DNA of 56,003 bases from Pseudobacteriovorax antillogorgiicola (GCF_900177345.1 NZ_FWZT01000034.1:1-56003), one strand, 5' to 3'; numbered from the stretch's first letter, positions 24,368-34,050 are shown. The notes: generated from the letters alone by a model not told the origin. Numbers and translations: made by a program.

Positions 24368-24721
24368 TTGCTTTCGACATCAAGCCTTATCGTTTTTCAT
24401 AAAATATTGTTTAAGCCTGTTTACTTACAAAGACCCAGTAACTTCACCTGCCGTGAGTATCATCAAAGTCACATTTATATGCCCCCCGTGGCATCCAACT
24501 TTATGCTGCTACTTTTGTCTACTTTGGCAAAGCAATTAATTATTTCAGTTTACTGCCATTAAAGTAGATATTTTCAGGTAGTGAGAAGTTCAAAAATTCT
24601 TGCTCAATTGGCTAAATGGATTCGCTAAATATGACGATATAGGAGCACCAAACTCATTCTCAAACGGACCATGGTAGAATAAGGCTGGATCTTGACTTGG
24701 CCTGCTGAAAGAAGGACTGCA
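24368..24721. other. Divergent intergenic region
   Basis: These 354 bp separate the membrane kinase (minus) from the lipoprotein gene (plus). I see no credible gene, repeat or terminator. Promoters for both directions must lie here, but no -35/-10 pair stands out. Confidence 0.45.
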
Positions 24722-25765
24722 ATGAAATTAATACCTTATATTCTGATTATCGCCCTCTCTCTATCTTGTAAAAACCAGCTTTCTTTGAAACAAACTCAGG
24801 AACAACAATCCGGTGAAGCTGCTAACGGTAGTCTCGACAATCGGCAGACTCGGCCTCAAGAAACGGGAGAAGGCCTCCCAGGGTATCTTCACTGTCAGTC
24901 TTCCGCTGAGGATACCAGCGCAGAAATCGATTGCCGCCTTCAAGCAGAAAATGATGACAAGATCGATCTATCAGGCAAGAACGATCAGTGGTCGTTTGAG
25001 GGGGACCCATCTATTCAGGTGAAGACAACGCTTTTACCAGAAAATTCGCCATGGCATGCAAACTTCAAACTCACTGGTAGCAATGAAGCTATTCAAAAAA
25101 GTTTGGACAGCGGTGTTGTAACCGCAAGTTTTGATGGCAAGACCAAGTCGTCCCCGCTTGCAGAAACCTTGGATTCAACGACTCCAGATGCTGGCCCAGA
25201 AGAACCAGCCTCTGTTAGCAATAATGTAGAGGTTTTCACAGCTGCTCAGTCCGCTCGCATTCTGTTTGGTCCAGGTTCTTCGGGACGAGCTCAGCAATGG
25301 CTTGGGCTCGATCTCACGACCCCCACACCAACACCACTACCAACTCAGATGACAACACCTCTGGGATCTGTGAATTATCAGGTCATTCCCAATGACGGCA
25401 ACCTCACACCAGAGGGTCCTCGTGATCCTGCTGGTGCCACCCCTTGGCTTGAGCTAGGAGGTTCCGGAATTGGTGCTGAGAATTCTTTCGAGATTGCAGG
25501 ATCATTAACCGGAAGTTACCGCTTGGCTGTCTCTTTGGGAAATCTATTCATGTCCACAGCCACAACGGTTACTTTCGAGGTAATGACAGGCGAGGCCCAA
25601 GCCCCGATAAGTATTGCTGTCAGTCCCAACAATTCCGCGACTCCTGACGCCACGAACTTCATCGAATTCCAGGCCAAATTCACCAATGATTTCAGAGTCC
25701 GCTTACGAGCCGATCCGCCTGCGAAAATGGTGCTTCATGGGGTCGGATTTATTCCTGAAAACTAG
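24722..25765 (+). CDS. Lipoprotein with Cys-motif N-terminal domain
   Basis: The protein has 347 residues. The signal peptide ends in the lipobox LSLSC. A Gln/Glu-rich linker leads to a motif G-Y-L-x-C...EIDCRLQAENDD...IDLSG (about 55-85). A Pro/Thr-rich hinge (TPTPTPLPTQ) precedes a beta-rich C-terminal half. The Cys motif recurs in the lipoproteins at 54053-54988 and 55323-55955, marking a paralogous family I cannot name. The C-terminal half has the look of a carbohydrate-binding or jelly-roll domain, which is only an impression. ATG 24722 lies five bases after GAAGGA. Confidence 0.72.
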   Translation: MKLIPYILIIALSLSCKNQLSLKQTQEQQSGEAANGSLDNRQTRPQETGEGLPGYLHCQSSAEDTSAEIDCRLQAENDDKIDLSGKNDQWSFEGDPSIQVKTTLLPENSPWHANFKLTGSNEAIQKSLDSGVVTASFDGKTKSSPLAETLDSTTPDAGPEEPASVSNNVEVFTAAQSARILFGPGSSGRAQQWLGLDLTTPTPTPLPTQMTTPLGSVNYQVIPNDGNLTPEGPRDPAGATPWLELGGSGIGAENSFEIAGSLTGSYRLAVSLGNLFMSTATTVTFEVMTGEAQAPISIAVSPNNSATPDATNFIEFQAKFTNDFRVRLRADPPAKMVLHGVGFIPEN

Positions 25766-25854
25766 TTTAATTTTAGTATCTTGATAATGGTTATGGTAGA
25801 TTTGGACTAAATGATTCGGCGCTCCTTCCGAAGAGAAAGAAACAAGGAGTCTCC

Positions 25855-26673
25855 ATGAAGTACTTTGCGATAGCCATTTGTCTGTTATTGGCTGTTATTT
25901 ACCATGTTCAGAAGACTCAAGAAGGGCAGAATGAAGTGATCGTTCAAAGATCTAGCCCTGAGCCCGCCTATGCCGAAGAAACGAACGAGACTGAGGTAAA
26001 AGACGAAACCACCAATCGAGCTGATCCTGCTCCACCAACTGGAACACCCATGAGCGCAAAGAGGCGCCCTGTGAAGCGGATCCGTGACGCTCAGCCATCC
26101 AAGCAAGCAAAACCCACTGAGGACTTTTCTCCAACGGATCTCAATCAATTGGTAGAATTTGGTCAGTGTCCCAAATGCAATCTCCAGGGCGCTGATCTTT
26201 CAGGCTTAGACTTAGCTTTAGTAGACTTAAAGGAAGCCAATCTTAAAGGGGCTAACCTTACCGGAGCCAACCTCAAAGATGCCGATCTTGAGGGTGCGAA
26301 TTTGGAAGGTGCCGATCTCACAGAAACATCACTTGTTCAAACATCCCTCAAAGGCGCAAACCTATCGGGTGCCCGGCTTGTCTACTCCGACCTTACCTAT
26401 GGGGATGCCGCCGGGGCTAACTTCAGCGGCGCTGACTTCACTGGTACCAAGCTCATCGACCTTCATATGGATGGCACCAATCTCTCGGGAGCGAACCTTT
26501 CTGGTGTCGATGCTACTGGAGTTACACTCAAGGAAACAATATTTGATGAAACAACCAAACTACAGGGCACAATTCTCCACGACAATCGGGATTTTAACTG
26601 GAAAAGCCTAAGCCGCCGGCAGCAGTGCGAGGCAGACATCATCGCGGAAGGATTCATTCCAGAATGCCCCTAA
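25855..26673 (+). CDS. Membrane-anchored pentapeptide-repeat protein
   Basis: The 272-residue protein has one N-terminal hydrophobic segment (about 2-17, signal or anchor), a Glu/Thr/Lys-rich linker and, from about 100 to 225, consecutive pentapeptide repeats of the A(D/N)L(S/K/E)G type. These form a right-handed quadrilateral beta helix. CPKCN at the start of the repeats may be a redox or metal pair. Pentapeptide proteins often act as structural or gyrase-mimicking proteins; the anchor makes a DNA-mimic role unlikely. ATG 25855 follows AAGGAG. It lies 90 bp after the lipoprotein gene and may share its transcript. Confidence 0.85.
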   Translation: MKYFAIAICLLLAVIYHVQKTQEGQNEVIVQRSSPEPAYAEETNETEVKDETTNRADPAPPTGTPMSAKRRPVKRIRDAQPSKQAKPTEDFSPTDLNQLVEFGQCPKCNLQGADLSGLDLALVDLKEANLKGANLTGANLKDADLEGANLEGADLTETSLVQTSLKGANLSGARLVYSDLTYGDAAGANFSGADFTGTKLIDLHMDGTNLSGANLSGVDATGVTLKETIFDETTKLQGTILHDNRDFNWKSLSRRQQCEADIIAEGFIPECP

Positions 26674-26826
26674 TCTCTAATCCTGCTATTCATCGCCGAT
26701 TCTAAAACCCTAAATTTATGTTCATTTTCACATTTGGTAAATAGACAAGACCTACCAAAGCGTATTTCAATATCACCTCAATTTTGCATAAATTACCTAT
26801 GTTTTGCTTCACAAAGCCGAGTGTCT

Positions 26827-27969
26827 ATGAATCATTTACTCATCCTTCTCAGCGCCTTTATCTATGGTGGGAGCTCATTTGGGTTCTCTTTGAAGAAAAC
26901 TTGTCCCCCCAGCTTTGAGCTCCGCGATCGTGAGTGCCACCTCGCCAGCCTTTACCAACTCTATTCATCGCCTCATGGCAAGGGCGTTGGTAGTCTAAGA
27001 ACAGCGCTTCCCCAGCATCGGGGTGGCTACAGCCCAGAACAAATTGATTTGGGCCGCTATCTATTTTTTGATCCAATCTTATCAAAAGATAAATCCATGT
27101 CGTGCGCGAGCTGTCACAAACCAGAGCTAGGTTTTAGCGATGGGATGCCCCGTAGCACAGGGCTGAATGGAGAGCTGCTGCCTCGTTCTGCTCCTTCATT
27201 ATGGAATGTTGGCTTTCTTAAGAAGCTATTTTGGGATGCCCGGTCATCGTCTCTTGAGACGCAGGCTAAAGGCCCCCTGTTTCATCCTAACGAATTAGGC
27301 CACAACGCTGAAGCTCTAACCACATCCCTAGCATCCCATAAGGCTTACCGAGAGCTTTTTGAGCAAGCCTTTCCTAAAATGCAATCGATCACGATCGATC
27401 AGGTCACGACAGCTCTCGCTGCCTTCCAATCCAGCTTGATCTCCCTCAATAGTCGATACGATCGCTACGCCCATGGCTACAGTCATGCTTTGACTGAACC
27501 CGAGTTGAAGGGGTTGAATATATTCCGGTCGTTTGTAGCCCGATGTGCCGAATGCCACACGCCACCACTTTTTACCAACCAGCAAATCGCCGTGATTGGG
27601 GTTCCTCCGCCAGAGGACCTTCCTTTCGATATTGGTGCTGAGAAAACGTTTCAAAAACCAATGCTTCGAGGAGGGTTCAAAGTACCTAGCCTTCGTAATA
27701 TTGCACACACTGCCCCTTACATGCACGCTGGCCAATTTAAAACCTTGCACGAAGCGGTACGCTTCTATACCAGTGGCCGCGGCCATGCTGTCCCAGAAGG
27801 AGAGAGGCTATATATCCATTGGCATATCTGGGAACCACAGTTAAGTGATATTGAAATCGATCGCCTAGTGGATTTTTTAAAAACGCTAAGCGACGAGACT
27901 TTTATGCCAGAGATACCACAGCGGGTACCCTCTGGACTGCCTATTGGGAATCGAAAAGTTAGCCACTAA
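26827..27969 (+). CDS. Diheme cytochrome c peroxidase/MauG-family protein
   Basis: The 380-residue periplasmic protein has a signal peptide (MNHLLILLSAFIYGGSSFG) and two haem-binding sites, CASCH (93-97) and CAECH (240-244). The family blocks LGRYLFFDPILSKDKSMSC, GFSDG, RSAPSLWNVGF, FWDAR and KVPSLRNIAHTAPYMHAG are present. Members reduce hydrogen peroxide or make tryptophan-type cofactors. The start at 26827 is chosen for its signal peptide; the frame is open 31 codons further back. The next gene begins 17 bp on and also carries a haem site, so the two probably form an operon and pass electrons to each other. Confidence 0.88.
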   Translation: MNHLLILLSAFIYGGSSFGFSLKKTCPPSFELRDRECHLASLYQLYSSPHGKGVGSLRTALPQHRGGYSPEQIDLGRYLFFDPILSKDKSMSCASCHKPELGFSDGMPRSTGLNGELLPRSAPSLWNVGFLKKLFWDARSSSLETQAKGPLFHPNELGHNAEALTTSLASHKAYRELFEQAFPKMQSITIDQVTTALAAFQSSLISLNSRYDRYAHGYSHALTEPELKGLNIFRSFVARCAECHTPPLFTNQQIAVIGVPPPEDLPFDIGAEKTFQKPMLRGGFKVPSLRNIAHTAPYMHAGQFKTLHEAVRFYTSGRGHAVPEGERLYIHWHIWEPQLSDIEIDRLVDFLKTLSDETFMPEIPQRVPSGLPIGNRKVSH

Positions 27970-27986
27970 GAAAACGAGGAGTTGTC

Positions 27987-29492
27987 ATGAAATTTTGGAT
28001 CGCGGGAGTGATTTTAGGTGCTCTATCATTTACAGGAGGCATGTTTTATCAGAAATCCAGACAGAGTGAACCTGCTGCACCACTTCAAGAAGCAAGTTAC
28101 CATGGAGGATTTCAAGCTGGAAAAGCTAGTAAGGACCAGAACTTAAGAGCAGTCCCCGAAGACAGCTCACCGAGAGCCACCCATGATGTACGCAACGGTC
28201 AATCTATAATGGCTGCCATCAAGCAAGCTCAGCCCGGCGATACAGTGCGTGTATTTCCTGGTACCTACACTGAAACAGTTTATATAGACAAAGACAATAT
28301 TCGCTTGCAAGGCGTGATTCAGAAAGGTCAATGGCCCGAGCTAAACGGTGAAAAAAGGCTCAACGATGCGATCCTCTACTCGGGCAACAACATCATTGTG
28401 GAAAACTTTCGGATCACGAAATACAAGGGCAACGGCATCATGGGCCAGGCCGGTAACAACTTTGAAATCCGTAATAATATCATTGTCGACACGGGAGTCT
28501 ATGGTATCTTCCCACAGCTAGGCACCAATGGTATTGTCGAATACAATGTTTTATCGGGTATCGAAGATGCGGCAATCTATGTGGGTATGAGCGATCATAT
28601 CCATGTGGCTCACAACGAGGTTTTTGACAATGTTGCTGGTATAGAGATTGAAAACAGCAGGCATGCCATTGTCGAAAACAACATGGTCTACAACAATACG
28701 GGAGGTATTCTCGTATTCATAACCCCTGGCCTTCCCATCAAAACAACCTATGATGTGATCGTCCGCAATAATTTTGTCACTCGAAATAATCACAAGAACT
28801 TCGGTGCCCCTGGCTCGACGGTAGCAGGAATCCCCGCTGGTACTGGTATTCTAGTTATGGCCGCTGATGAGGTCATCATTGAAAATAATATTATTACCCA
28901 TAATAAGACTGCTGGGATCTTGATCACCGATCATGGGCATGCTTCTAATATTACAGTCGATGAGGAGAGTGAGCCGAATGCTGATAAGATTATGATCCTA
29001 AGCAATCTCATGGAGCACAATGGCTACGACACCATAAGCGACGTTAAAGCCCTGCTTTTAACAGAGTTCAAAAGTGGAAACCCAGACATCGTTCGCGTCG
29101 GCCCCAGCCGTGATAGCTGCATCAACTACAAAGATCGCTACATCACCGTTGGCGTAGATTCGTTCCCTAGTTGTAGTTTCACTAACACGGATAGTATCAA
29201 AACATATTTGCTCGACACACCTGCCCCGCCAAGGATCATCGATAAGACAAATCAGGGTAAGCTTACCTATTTAGGGATCTGTACCGGTTGCCATAGCTAC
29301 ACAGGACGCTTGATAGGCCCTCCTGTGGAGAAGATTCAATCGCTCTATCGCAACAACCCGAAGGCTCTAGCCGACTTTATCGCTCGACCCTACAAAAAAC
29401 GGCCAGATTATCCCGAGATGCCTCCCCAAGATTACCTCTCGGAGGAAGTTCGACTAGCGGTGGCTGAGTACTTGCTTAAGCTTGAGAATTAA
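27987..29492 (+). CDS. Parallel beta-helix protein fused to a C-terminal cytochrome c domain
   Basis: The 501-residue periplasmic protein has an N-terminal hydrophobic anchor (2-20). A right-handed beta helix follows (about 75-330) with PbH1/NosD-like repeats such as NFEIRNNIIVDTGVYG, HIHVAHNEVFDN and EVIIENNIITHNKTAG. A small class I cytochrome c ends it, with haem site CTGCH at 432-436 and a likely axial Met478 in EMPP. Beta helices of this kind bind or cleave polysaccharides (or, in NosD, serve metal-site maturation). Fusion to a cytochrome suggests redox chemistry on a bound polymer or reductase partner. ATG 27987 follows GAGGAG. It pairs with the peroxidase gene 17 bp upstream. Confidence 0.82.
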   Translation: MKFWIAGVILGALSFTGGMFYQKSRQSEPAAPLQEASYHGGFQAGKASKDQNLRAVPEDSSPRATHDVRNGQSIMAAIKQAQPGDTVRVFPGTYTETVYIDKDNIRLQGVIQKGQWPELNGEKRLNDAILYSGNNIIVENFRITKYKGNGIMGQAGNNFEIRNNIIVDTGVYGIFPQLGTNGIVEYNVLSGIEDAAIYVGMSDHIHVAHNEVFDNVAGIEIENSRHAIVENNMVYNNTGGILVFITPGLPIKTTYDVIVRNNFVTRNNHKNFGAPGSTVAGIPAGTGILVMAADEVIIENNIITHNKTAGILITDHGHASNITVDEESEPNADKIMILSNLMEHNGYDTISDVKALLLTEFKSGNPDIVRVGPSRDSCINYKDRYITVGVDSFPSCSFTNTDSIKTYLLDTPAPPRIIDKTNQGKLTYLGICTGCHSYTGRLIGPPVEKIQSLYRNNPKALADFIARPYKKRPDYPEMPPQDYLSEEVRLAVAEYLLKLEN

Positions 29493-29531
29493 GAGATGAA
29501 GGCGATAAAGAACTTGGTCTAAGCTATCATA

Positions 29532-29599
29532 TGAACTCTTTGTCCCGTATAATGGGTGCTATGGAGCACTTTGCTCCTGTAGCGTTCATTTAGAGTTCA
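29532..29599 (+). promoter_or_regulatory. Structured leader and -10 element before the glycosyltransferase gene
   Basis: TGAACTCT (29532-29539) and AGAGTTCA (29592-29599) form an 8-bp inverted repeat. They enclose a perfect TATAAT (29548-29553) and a hairpin GGAGCA-CTT-TGCTCC (29563-29577). The ribosome site AGGAG follows directly. No clear -35 lies at the right distance, so activator control is possible. Confidence 0.45.
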
Positions 29600-29612
29600 A
29601 TAGGAGACTAAC

Positions 29613-30821
29613 TTGTCACTCAAGAAGCGTATCCGTCTGGGCTATTTGGTACCCGAATTTCCCGCACAGACCCACGCTTTCTTTTGGCGAGAAGTTACCG
29701 CCCTTAGAACTCTGGGGGCTGAGGTTTGCTTAATCTCCACTCGCTCTCCAGCACTGAGCGATCAGGGCCAACATCAATTTATCGCAGAAGCAAAAAACCA
29801 AACCCACTATCTCTACCCTCCAAGGGATCTCCTGGGAGCCATAGAGTTTATCACTCGGCCTTCTTGGACCATCCGGTCGATTAGCTATATCACCAGCTTG
29901 AAAGGAGTCTCACTGAAATATCGGATGCGCCTTCTAGGCCTTCTTGTGATGGCTGCTCAGCTGACCAGGTATGTAAAACGAAATGGCATTGAGCATATTC
30001 ACGGCCATTCCTGTGCGGATGTTGCCCATGTTCTAGCCTTGGTCGGTTTAAGCCGATTGTGTTCCTACAGCTTGTCACTCCATGGCAACTTATCGGTCTA
30101 TGGAAGTCACCATCGAGAGAAAACCGCCTTCGCGAAATTTGTCGCTCCTGTGACCCGTCCCCTTCAGGAAGAGCTGCTGAAGGCAACAAACTTGAAGCGT
30201 AAACAACTACCCGTAATATGGATGGGTGTTGATCTCAAGCGGTTCTCTCCCACCACTCCACAGTGGTCAGATAAAACCCTTAAGCTGGTCACGGTTGCCC
30301 GGCTAAACCCTTCGAAGGGGCATACCTATGCACTCCAAGCCATCCAAAGGCTCAAGCTAGAAGGGCATTCCGTTTTCTATCAGATTGTCGGTGGCGGTGA
30401 GCTCCGCCAATCCTTGGAGAGGGAAGTCCGAGATCGAGACCTTGAATCCATCGTTCGATTTACGGGCTCTCTTGGCGAAGATGATGTCCAACGAGTGATA
30501 TCTCATGCTCATGTGCTCTTGCTGACAAGTTTTGGCCACGGTGAGGCCGCTCCAGTTTGTGTCATGGAAGCGATGGCATCGGCGCGACCAGTGATATCCT
30601 CACTCATTGGAGGAACTGCTGATATGATTGACAGCGGCAAGACTGGCTTTCTAGTGGAGCAGAAAAATGTGCAGCAGATATCTGATAGAATTCTCGAATT
30701 TATTAAGGACAAAAGCTTAGTGAAGCGATTGGGTGACGCCGCTCGTTCATTTGCGGAAGAGAACTTCGATTCCCAGAAACAAGCCCATAAACTATTCGAT
30801 CAGATTACCATGGAGCAGTAG
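29613..30821 (+). CDS. Family 4 glycosyltransferase (GT-B)
   Basis: The 402-residue protein has the two-Rossmann GT-B layout. The N-terminal half binds the acceptor (LGYLVPEFPAQTHAFFWREV at the start, HIHGHSCADVAHV near 130). The C-terminal half binds the nucleotide sugar (LVTVARLNPSKGHTYALQA near 228, and the E-x7-E region GEAAPVCVMEAMASARPVI near 310). It resembles WcaL-type enzymes of exopolysaccharide synthesis. TTG 29613 is the start, six bases after AGGAG. The next gene follows after six bases, so the pair is one transcript. Confidence 0.88.
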   Translation: MSLKKRIRLGYLVPEFPAQTHAFFWREVTALRTLGAEVCLISTRSPALSDQGQHQFIAEAKNQTHYLYPPRDLLGAIEFITRPSWTIRSISYITSLKGVSLKYRMRLLGLLVMAAQLTRYVKRNGIEHIHGHSCADVAHVLALVGLSRLCSYSLSLHGNLSVYGSHHREKTAFAKFVAPVTRPLQEELLKATNLKRKQLPVIWMGVDLKRFSPTTPQWSDKTLKLVTVARLNPSKGHTYALQAIQRLKLEGHSVFYQIVGGGELRQSLEREVRDRDLESIVRFTGSLGEDDVQRVISHAHVLLLTSFGHGEAAPVCVMEAMASARPVISSLIGGTADMIDSGKTGFLVEQKNVQQISDRILEFIKDKSLVKRLGDAARSFAEENFDSQKQAHKLFDQITMEQ

Positions 30822-30827
30822 CAACCT

Positions 30828-31694
30828 ATGAAGCTTGATTATGGAATCGTCACTCCTAGCTATCATGCTGATTTTGAGTCTTGTCGCATCCTCGTAGCAA
30901 GTATCGAATCATTTATTCCAAAAGAAATCCCTCACTACCTCATCATTCCAAAGGCAGACCTAGAGCAGTTTCAAGCGATTCGCCAGACGAGGACTCGATT
31001 TCTATTTCAAGAAGACTTCATGCCACCGTGGCTACACCCCATTCCATTTACCAAAAAAAGATGGTGGTATAGCTTTAAAACCCCACCCGTAAGAGGTTGG
31101 GTTCGGCAACAGCTAATCAAATTAGGAATACCTGCAAAGATAAATCATGACTACTACATTCTTATGGATTCCGATAGCTTCTTCCTTAAGCCATTTCAGC
31201 TAGAACAGTCCATAACACAGGCCAAGGTCCCTCTTTACTGTGAGCCTACCGACGAGCTACCTGAAATGTTCCAACGTTGGAACAGAGTTTCAGCAAAAAT
31301 CCTAAAGATCCCGTTAAGCAGTATTGAGCAACGTTGCTATGTGGGGATTTGTATCTTTTGGTCAAAGCAGCTTTTAAATGAGCTGCTTCAATACATCGAA
31401 AAGCAACATCGAAAACCGTGGCAGGAAGTGATCTGCTCGCAGATTCAGTTTTCAGAATATACTCTTTACGGAATATTTGCCGAGTATGTATTAGGTGAAC
31501 TTAATAGCCCCCAAGCTCTTGACCCAACAATACGAACTCTGGACTATTGGCAAGAAGTTCCACTCCAAGAGGATGAGTTAGAACAACTCACCAATAAGAT
31601 AGAGGACCATCACATCGGTGGTATGATTTCTGCTAAGTCCGGCACCAAAGCCGATGCAATTGCTAAAGCCTTTGGGATCGAACTCATGCCTTAG
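30828..31694 (+). CDS. DUF6492-family glycosyltransferase-like protein
   Basis: The 288-residue protein has a GT-A-like start (DYGIVTPSYHADFESCRILVASIESFIP) and a DxD-type site, ILMDSDSFFLKPF, near 105-117 that would bind the metal and nucleotide sugar. LYGIFAEYVLG and the final DHHIGGMIS fit the DUF6492 family, found in surface-polysaccharide loci. Donor and acceptor are unknown. It overlaps the transcript of the GT4 gene (six-base gap), so both probably act on the same glycan. Confidence 0.75.
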   Translation: MKLDYGIVTPSYHADFESCRILVASIESFIPKEIPHYLIIPKADLEQFQAIRQTRTRFLFQEDFMPPWLHPIPFTKKRWWYSFKTPPVRGWVRQQLIKLGIPAKINHDYYILMDSDSFFLKPFQLEQSITQAKVPLYCEPTDELPEMFQRWNRVSAKILKIPLSSIEQRCYVGICIFWSKQLLNELLQYIEKQHRKPWQEVICSQIQFSEYTLYGIFAEYVLGELNSPQALDPTIRTLDYWQEVPLQEDELEQLTNKIEDHHIGGMISAKSGTKADAIAKAFGIELMP

Positions 31695-31819
31695 AGCTGC
31701 AGGCCTTGTCAGCAAAGCCTTTGGGTGTATGCTAGAAAAATCCACCATTTCCATTAGACAAGACAACCAATTCCAAGCAATATGATTTTATCTTTCAAAA
31801 AACTATAGGAGTGTTCTAG

Positions 31820-32821
31820 ATGAAGAAGGCAATATGCTATCTCGCCTTGATTGCGATGCTTTCCTGTAGCGATAGCGATGACGACGATAGCTCTGATGAT
31901 ACTGGAAACGGTGGCGGTGGCTCCGGCACCACCACAGATATCACGGATGCTATTTTCACTGCGAGAGACAGCTCTTGTGCGGATTATGTGGGAACCTACA
32001 CATCCAGCGTCACTGATGTCAACAACTCGACGAGTTTTAATGGCGAACTAACGATTGCCTTGAGTGGTACTGACTGTTTATTTACCACCAACTCAATCCC
32101 CAATCACGACTTCAACGATGGAAGCACCTCATTTGTAACCGATATCGTAGAAGTTGATGATAGCTACACAGTCGAAGGCAGCCCCGTGGCGGCAAGCTCG
32201 GCGACAGAATTGAGTTTGGGTCTTCAAGCAGTAATTTTCCTTAACGGTGCAGTTCTTGATATCCTACCAGCAGCTTGCTATGGGGTGGGGAGTGAGCCCC
32301 TTGGTCAAGAGAAAATAGGCTGTGGCGACGATCAAGATTATGCATGGCGCTATGATCCCATGTACTCAGGTAATAACTTTGGAACTGATACTCATAATGC
32401 CCATGCCCAGCCATCTGGTCTTTATCATTATCATGCCACACCTTTGGCGATGTACACACAGACTGGTGCGACCGCAGCATCCCCAGTCATAGGGTTTGCA
32501 GCCGATGGCTTTCCAGTATTTGGGCCATACATCGATGACAATGGTACTATCAGAACCGTAACGTCGAGCTACGAGCTAAGAAGCGGCACCAGAAACGTTA
32601 GTGATCTTGGCTCAGGAAAAGTTGAAGGGGCGTCACCTGGGGGGACCTATGACGGCACCTACAGAGATGACTATGTCTACGTAGCTGGATCAGGAGACCT
32701 CGACGAGTGCAATGGCATGACAAAGGATGGGGTTTATGGCTACTATGTGACTGCCACCTTCCCCTGGGTCATCAATTGTCTTAAAGGAACTATCTCCTCT
32801 GACTTCGAACCTGGCCCGTAA
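31820..32821 (+). CDS. YHYH-domain lipoprotein
   Basis: The protein has 333 residues. The signal peptide ends in the lipobox AMLSC and is followed by an Asp/Ser/Gly-rich tether (DSDDDDSSDDTGNGGGG). The body contains QPSGLYHYHATP, the signature of the YHYH domain, with FAADGFPVFGPY and a C-terminal GYYVTATFPWVINCLKG, both typical of that family. Six or more Cys suggest disulfides. The family is secreted and of unknown function, possibly metal-binding through its His cluster. ATG 31820 follows AGGAG. Confidence 0.85.
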   Translation: MKKAICYLALIAMLSCSDSDDDDSSDDTGNGGGGSGTTTDITDAIFTARDSSCADYVGTYTSSVTDVNNSTSFNGELTIALSGTDCLFTTNSIPNHDFNDGSTSFVTDIVEVDDSYTVEGSPVAASSATELSLGLQAVIFLNGAVLDILPAACYGVGSEPLGQEKIGCGDDQDYAWRYDPMYSGNNFGTDTHNAHAQPSGLYHYHATPLAMYTQTGATAASPVIGFAADGFPVFGPYIDDNGTIRTVTSSYELRSGTRNVSDLGSGKVEGASPGGTYDGTYRDDYVYVAGSGDLDECNGMTKDGVYGYYVTATFPWVINCLKGTISSDFEPGP

Positions 32822-32844
32822 ATCTACTTTCAACTTGACTCAAC

Positions 32845-32877
32845 CGAGTATTGAGGTTTCATCAAAATCAATACTCG
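32845..32877 (+). terminator. 10-bp inverted repeat after the YHYH gene
   Basis: CGAGTATTGA (32845-32854) pairs perfectly with TCAATACTCG (32868-32877) around a 13-base loop. No T tract follows, so termination by it alone is doubtful. The remaining 275 bp up to the pilin-like gene at 33153 show no gene or repeat. Confidence 0.5.
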
Positions 32878-33152
32878 CGTTACATATTGTATACTACATC
32901 ATAGTACCTCCTGATCCCTATACCTCCTTCCATGAAGCCCATCCCTCACAGGAACGAACACTTAGAAAAATCTATCTTAATCAAGATATAGTAAATAAAT
33001 TAGCTAATTAAATACGAGAGAAACGACTTGAAAAATCCAGTTAGTCTGAATTGAGGGGCTGAAGATCCGATAAGGGAGTGTATTTCGGAAGTAGAGTTAA
33101 TTCAATATGGGCTAAGCTTATCGAGCGCCCGTCAGATGGGGACTAGAGACCA

Positions 33153-34046
33153 ATGAACCAGGAAGGCAATTCACTATTATCACTTCTCGTTAGCGTATCG
33201 ATCCTTGGGATTATCAGCTTGGCAGTAACCAAACTCGGCAACACGGCAAACTTCGTCGAGAGACAATCGAGATCTACGTATTCTTGGACTGCCTTGATCA
33301 GTTCGGCTCAGAAGGGCTTTTCAAATGTTAAGTTTTGCACGAAAAACTTAGGTGGTCGGATTCTGCCTGCTCTCAATGAGAGCCCTATCCTCATTCAGAA
33401 AGTCATCGACCTCAACGATCGAGATTTCATTTTCCCCGATCAAGAGCTCACGTCTGGCAAAGGGTCTATGAAGGTTTTAAGTCTGAGTCTATCTCATCAT
33501 GTGGAGTTATCGAACAACCGAGCCTTGGGCGACTTCAATATTAAACTGGCCAAGCAAGCCCCTAATGGCAAGATTCTCTCGAAAAGTCATAAGATTCCGA
33601 TTCAATTTGAAATCGACCCGACCAGTCGAGAGATCATAACTTGCAGCCGGGATATCAATTTTGCTGGTACAGATGCCAACGAACAAATATGCCATTTGTC
33701 GAGCAATGGCAAAAAAGTCTATGACCCAGCAACTGGTAAATGCGTAAGCCTCACTGAAACAGTCTGCTACCAGGGTAATCGGAGAGGAGCTTCCTGTGTG
33801 AACCCCAACGAGACAATTTCATCCTGCCGAGTAGAAGGTATCGAAGATAAATTCTCTGGTGTGAAACGTGCTATTGAGGGCGGCTTTACAACCCAACCCT
33901 CAGCCTCTGTCGTACAACTTGACTATAATAGCAACTCTTGTACCTGCCTTTACGCCTTAAGCGAAGTGGACAGCTCAAGTGCGCGATGCGTCGCATGTTG
34001 TGCTGGCCCCAGCCCATTTGCCTTAAAACAGTTCGCTGGAGGATAG
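33153..34046 (+). CDS. Type IV pilin-like (pseudopilin) protein
   Basis: The 297-residue protein has a class III signal: a short leader MNQEG ending in Gly, then a hydrophobic helix NSLLSLLVSVSILGIISLAV. Prepilin peptidase should cut after the Gly. The usual +5 Glu is missing (Ser-Leu-Leu-Ser instead), as in some minor pseudopilins. The C-terminal 100 residues hold about a dozen Cys, including CTCLYAL and CVACCAG, so the globular end is disulfide-rich. It is followed after four bases by a second pilin-like gene. Confidence 0.65.
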   Translation: MNQEGNSLLSLLVSVSILGIISLAVTKLGNTANFVERQSRSTYSWTALISSAQKGFSNVKFCTKNLGGRILPALNESPILIQKVIDLNDRDFIFPDQELTSGKGSMKVLSLSLSHHVELSNNRALGDFNIKLAKQAPNGKILSKSHKIPIQFEIDPTSREIITCSRDINFAGTDANEQICHLSSNGKKVYDPATGKCVSLTETVCYQGNRRGASCVNPNETISSCRVEGIEDKFSGVKRAIEGGFTTQPSASVVQLDYNSNSCTCLYALSEVDSSSARCVACCAGPSPFALKQFAGG

Positions 34047-34050
34047 AGCG

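Noticed and set aside
27328-27786. 152-codon minus-strand frame inside the diheme peroxidase
   Set aside because: The plus strand encodes strong family motifs over the same stretch; no start or family supports the antisense frame.
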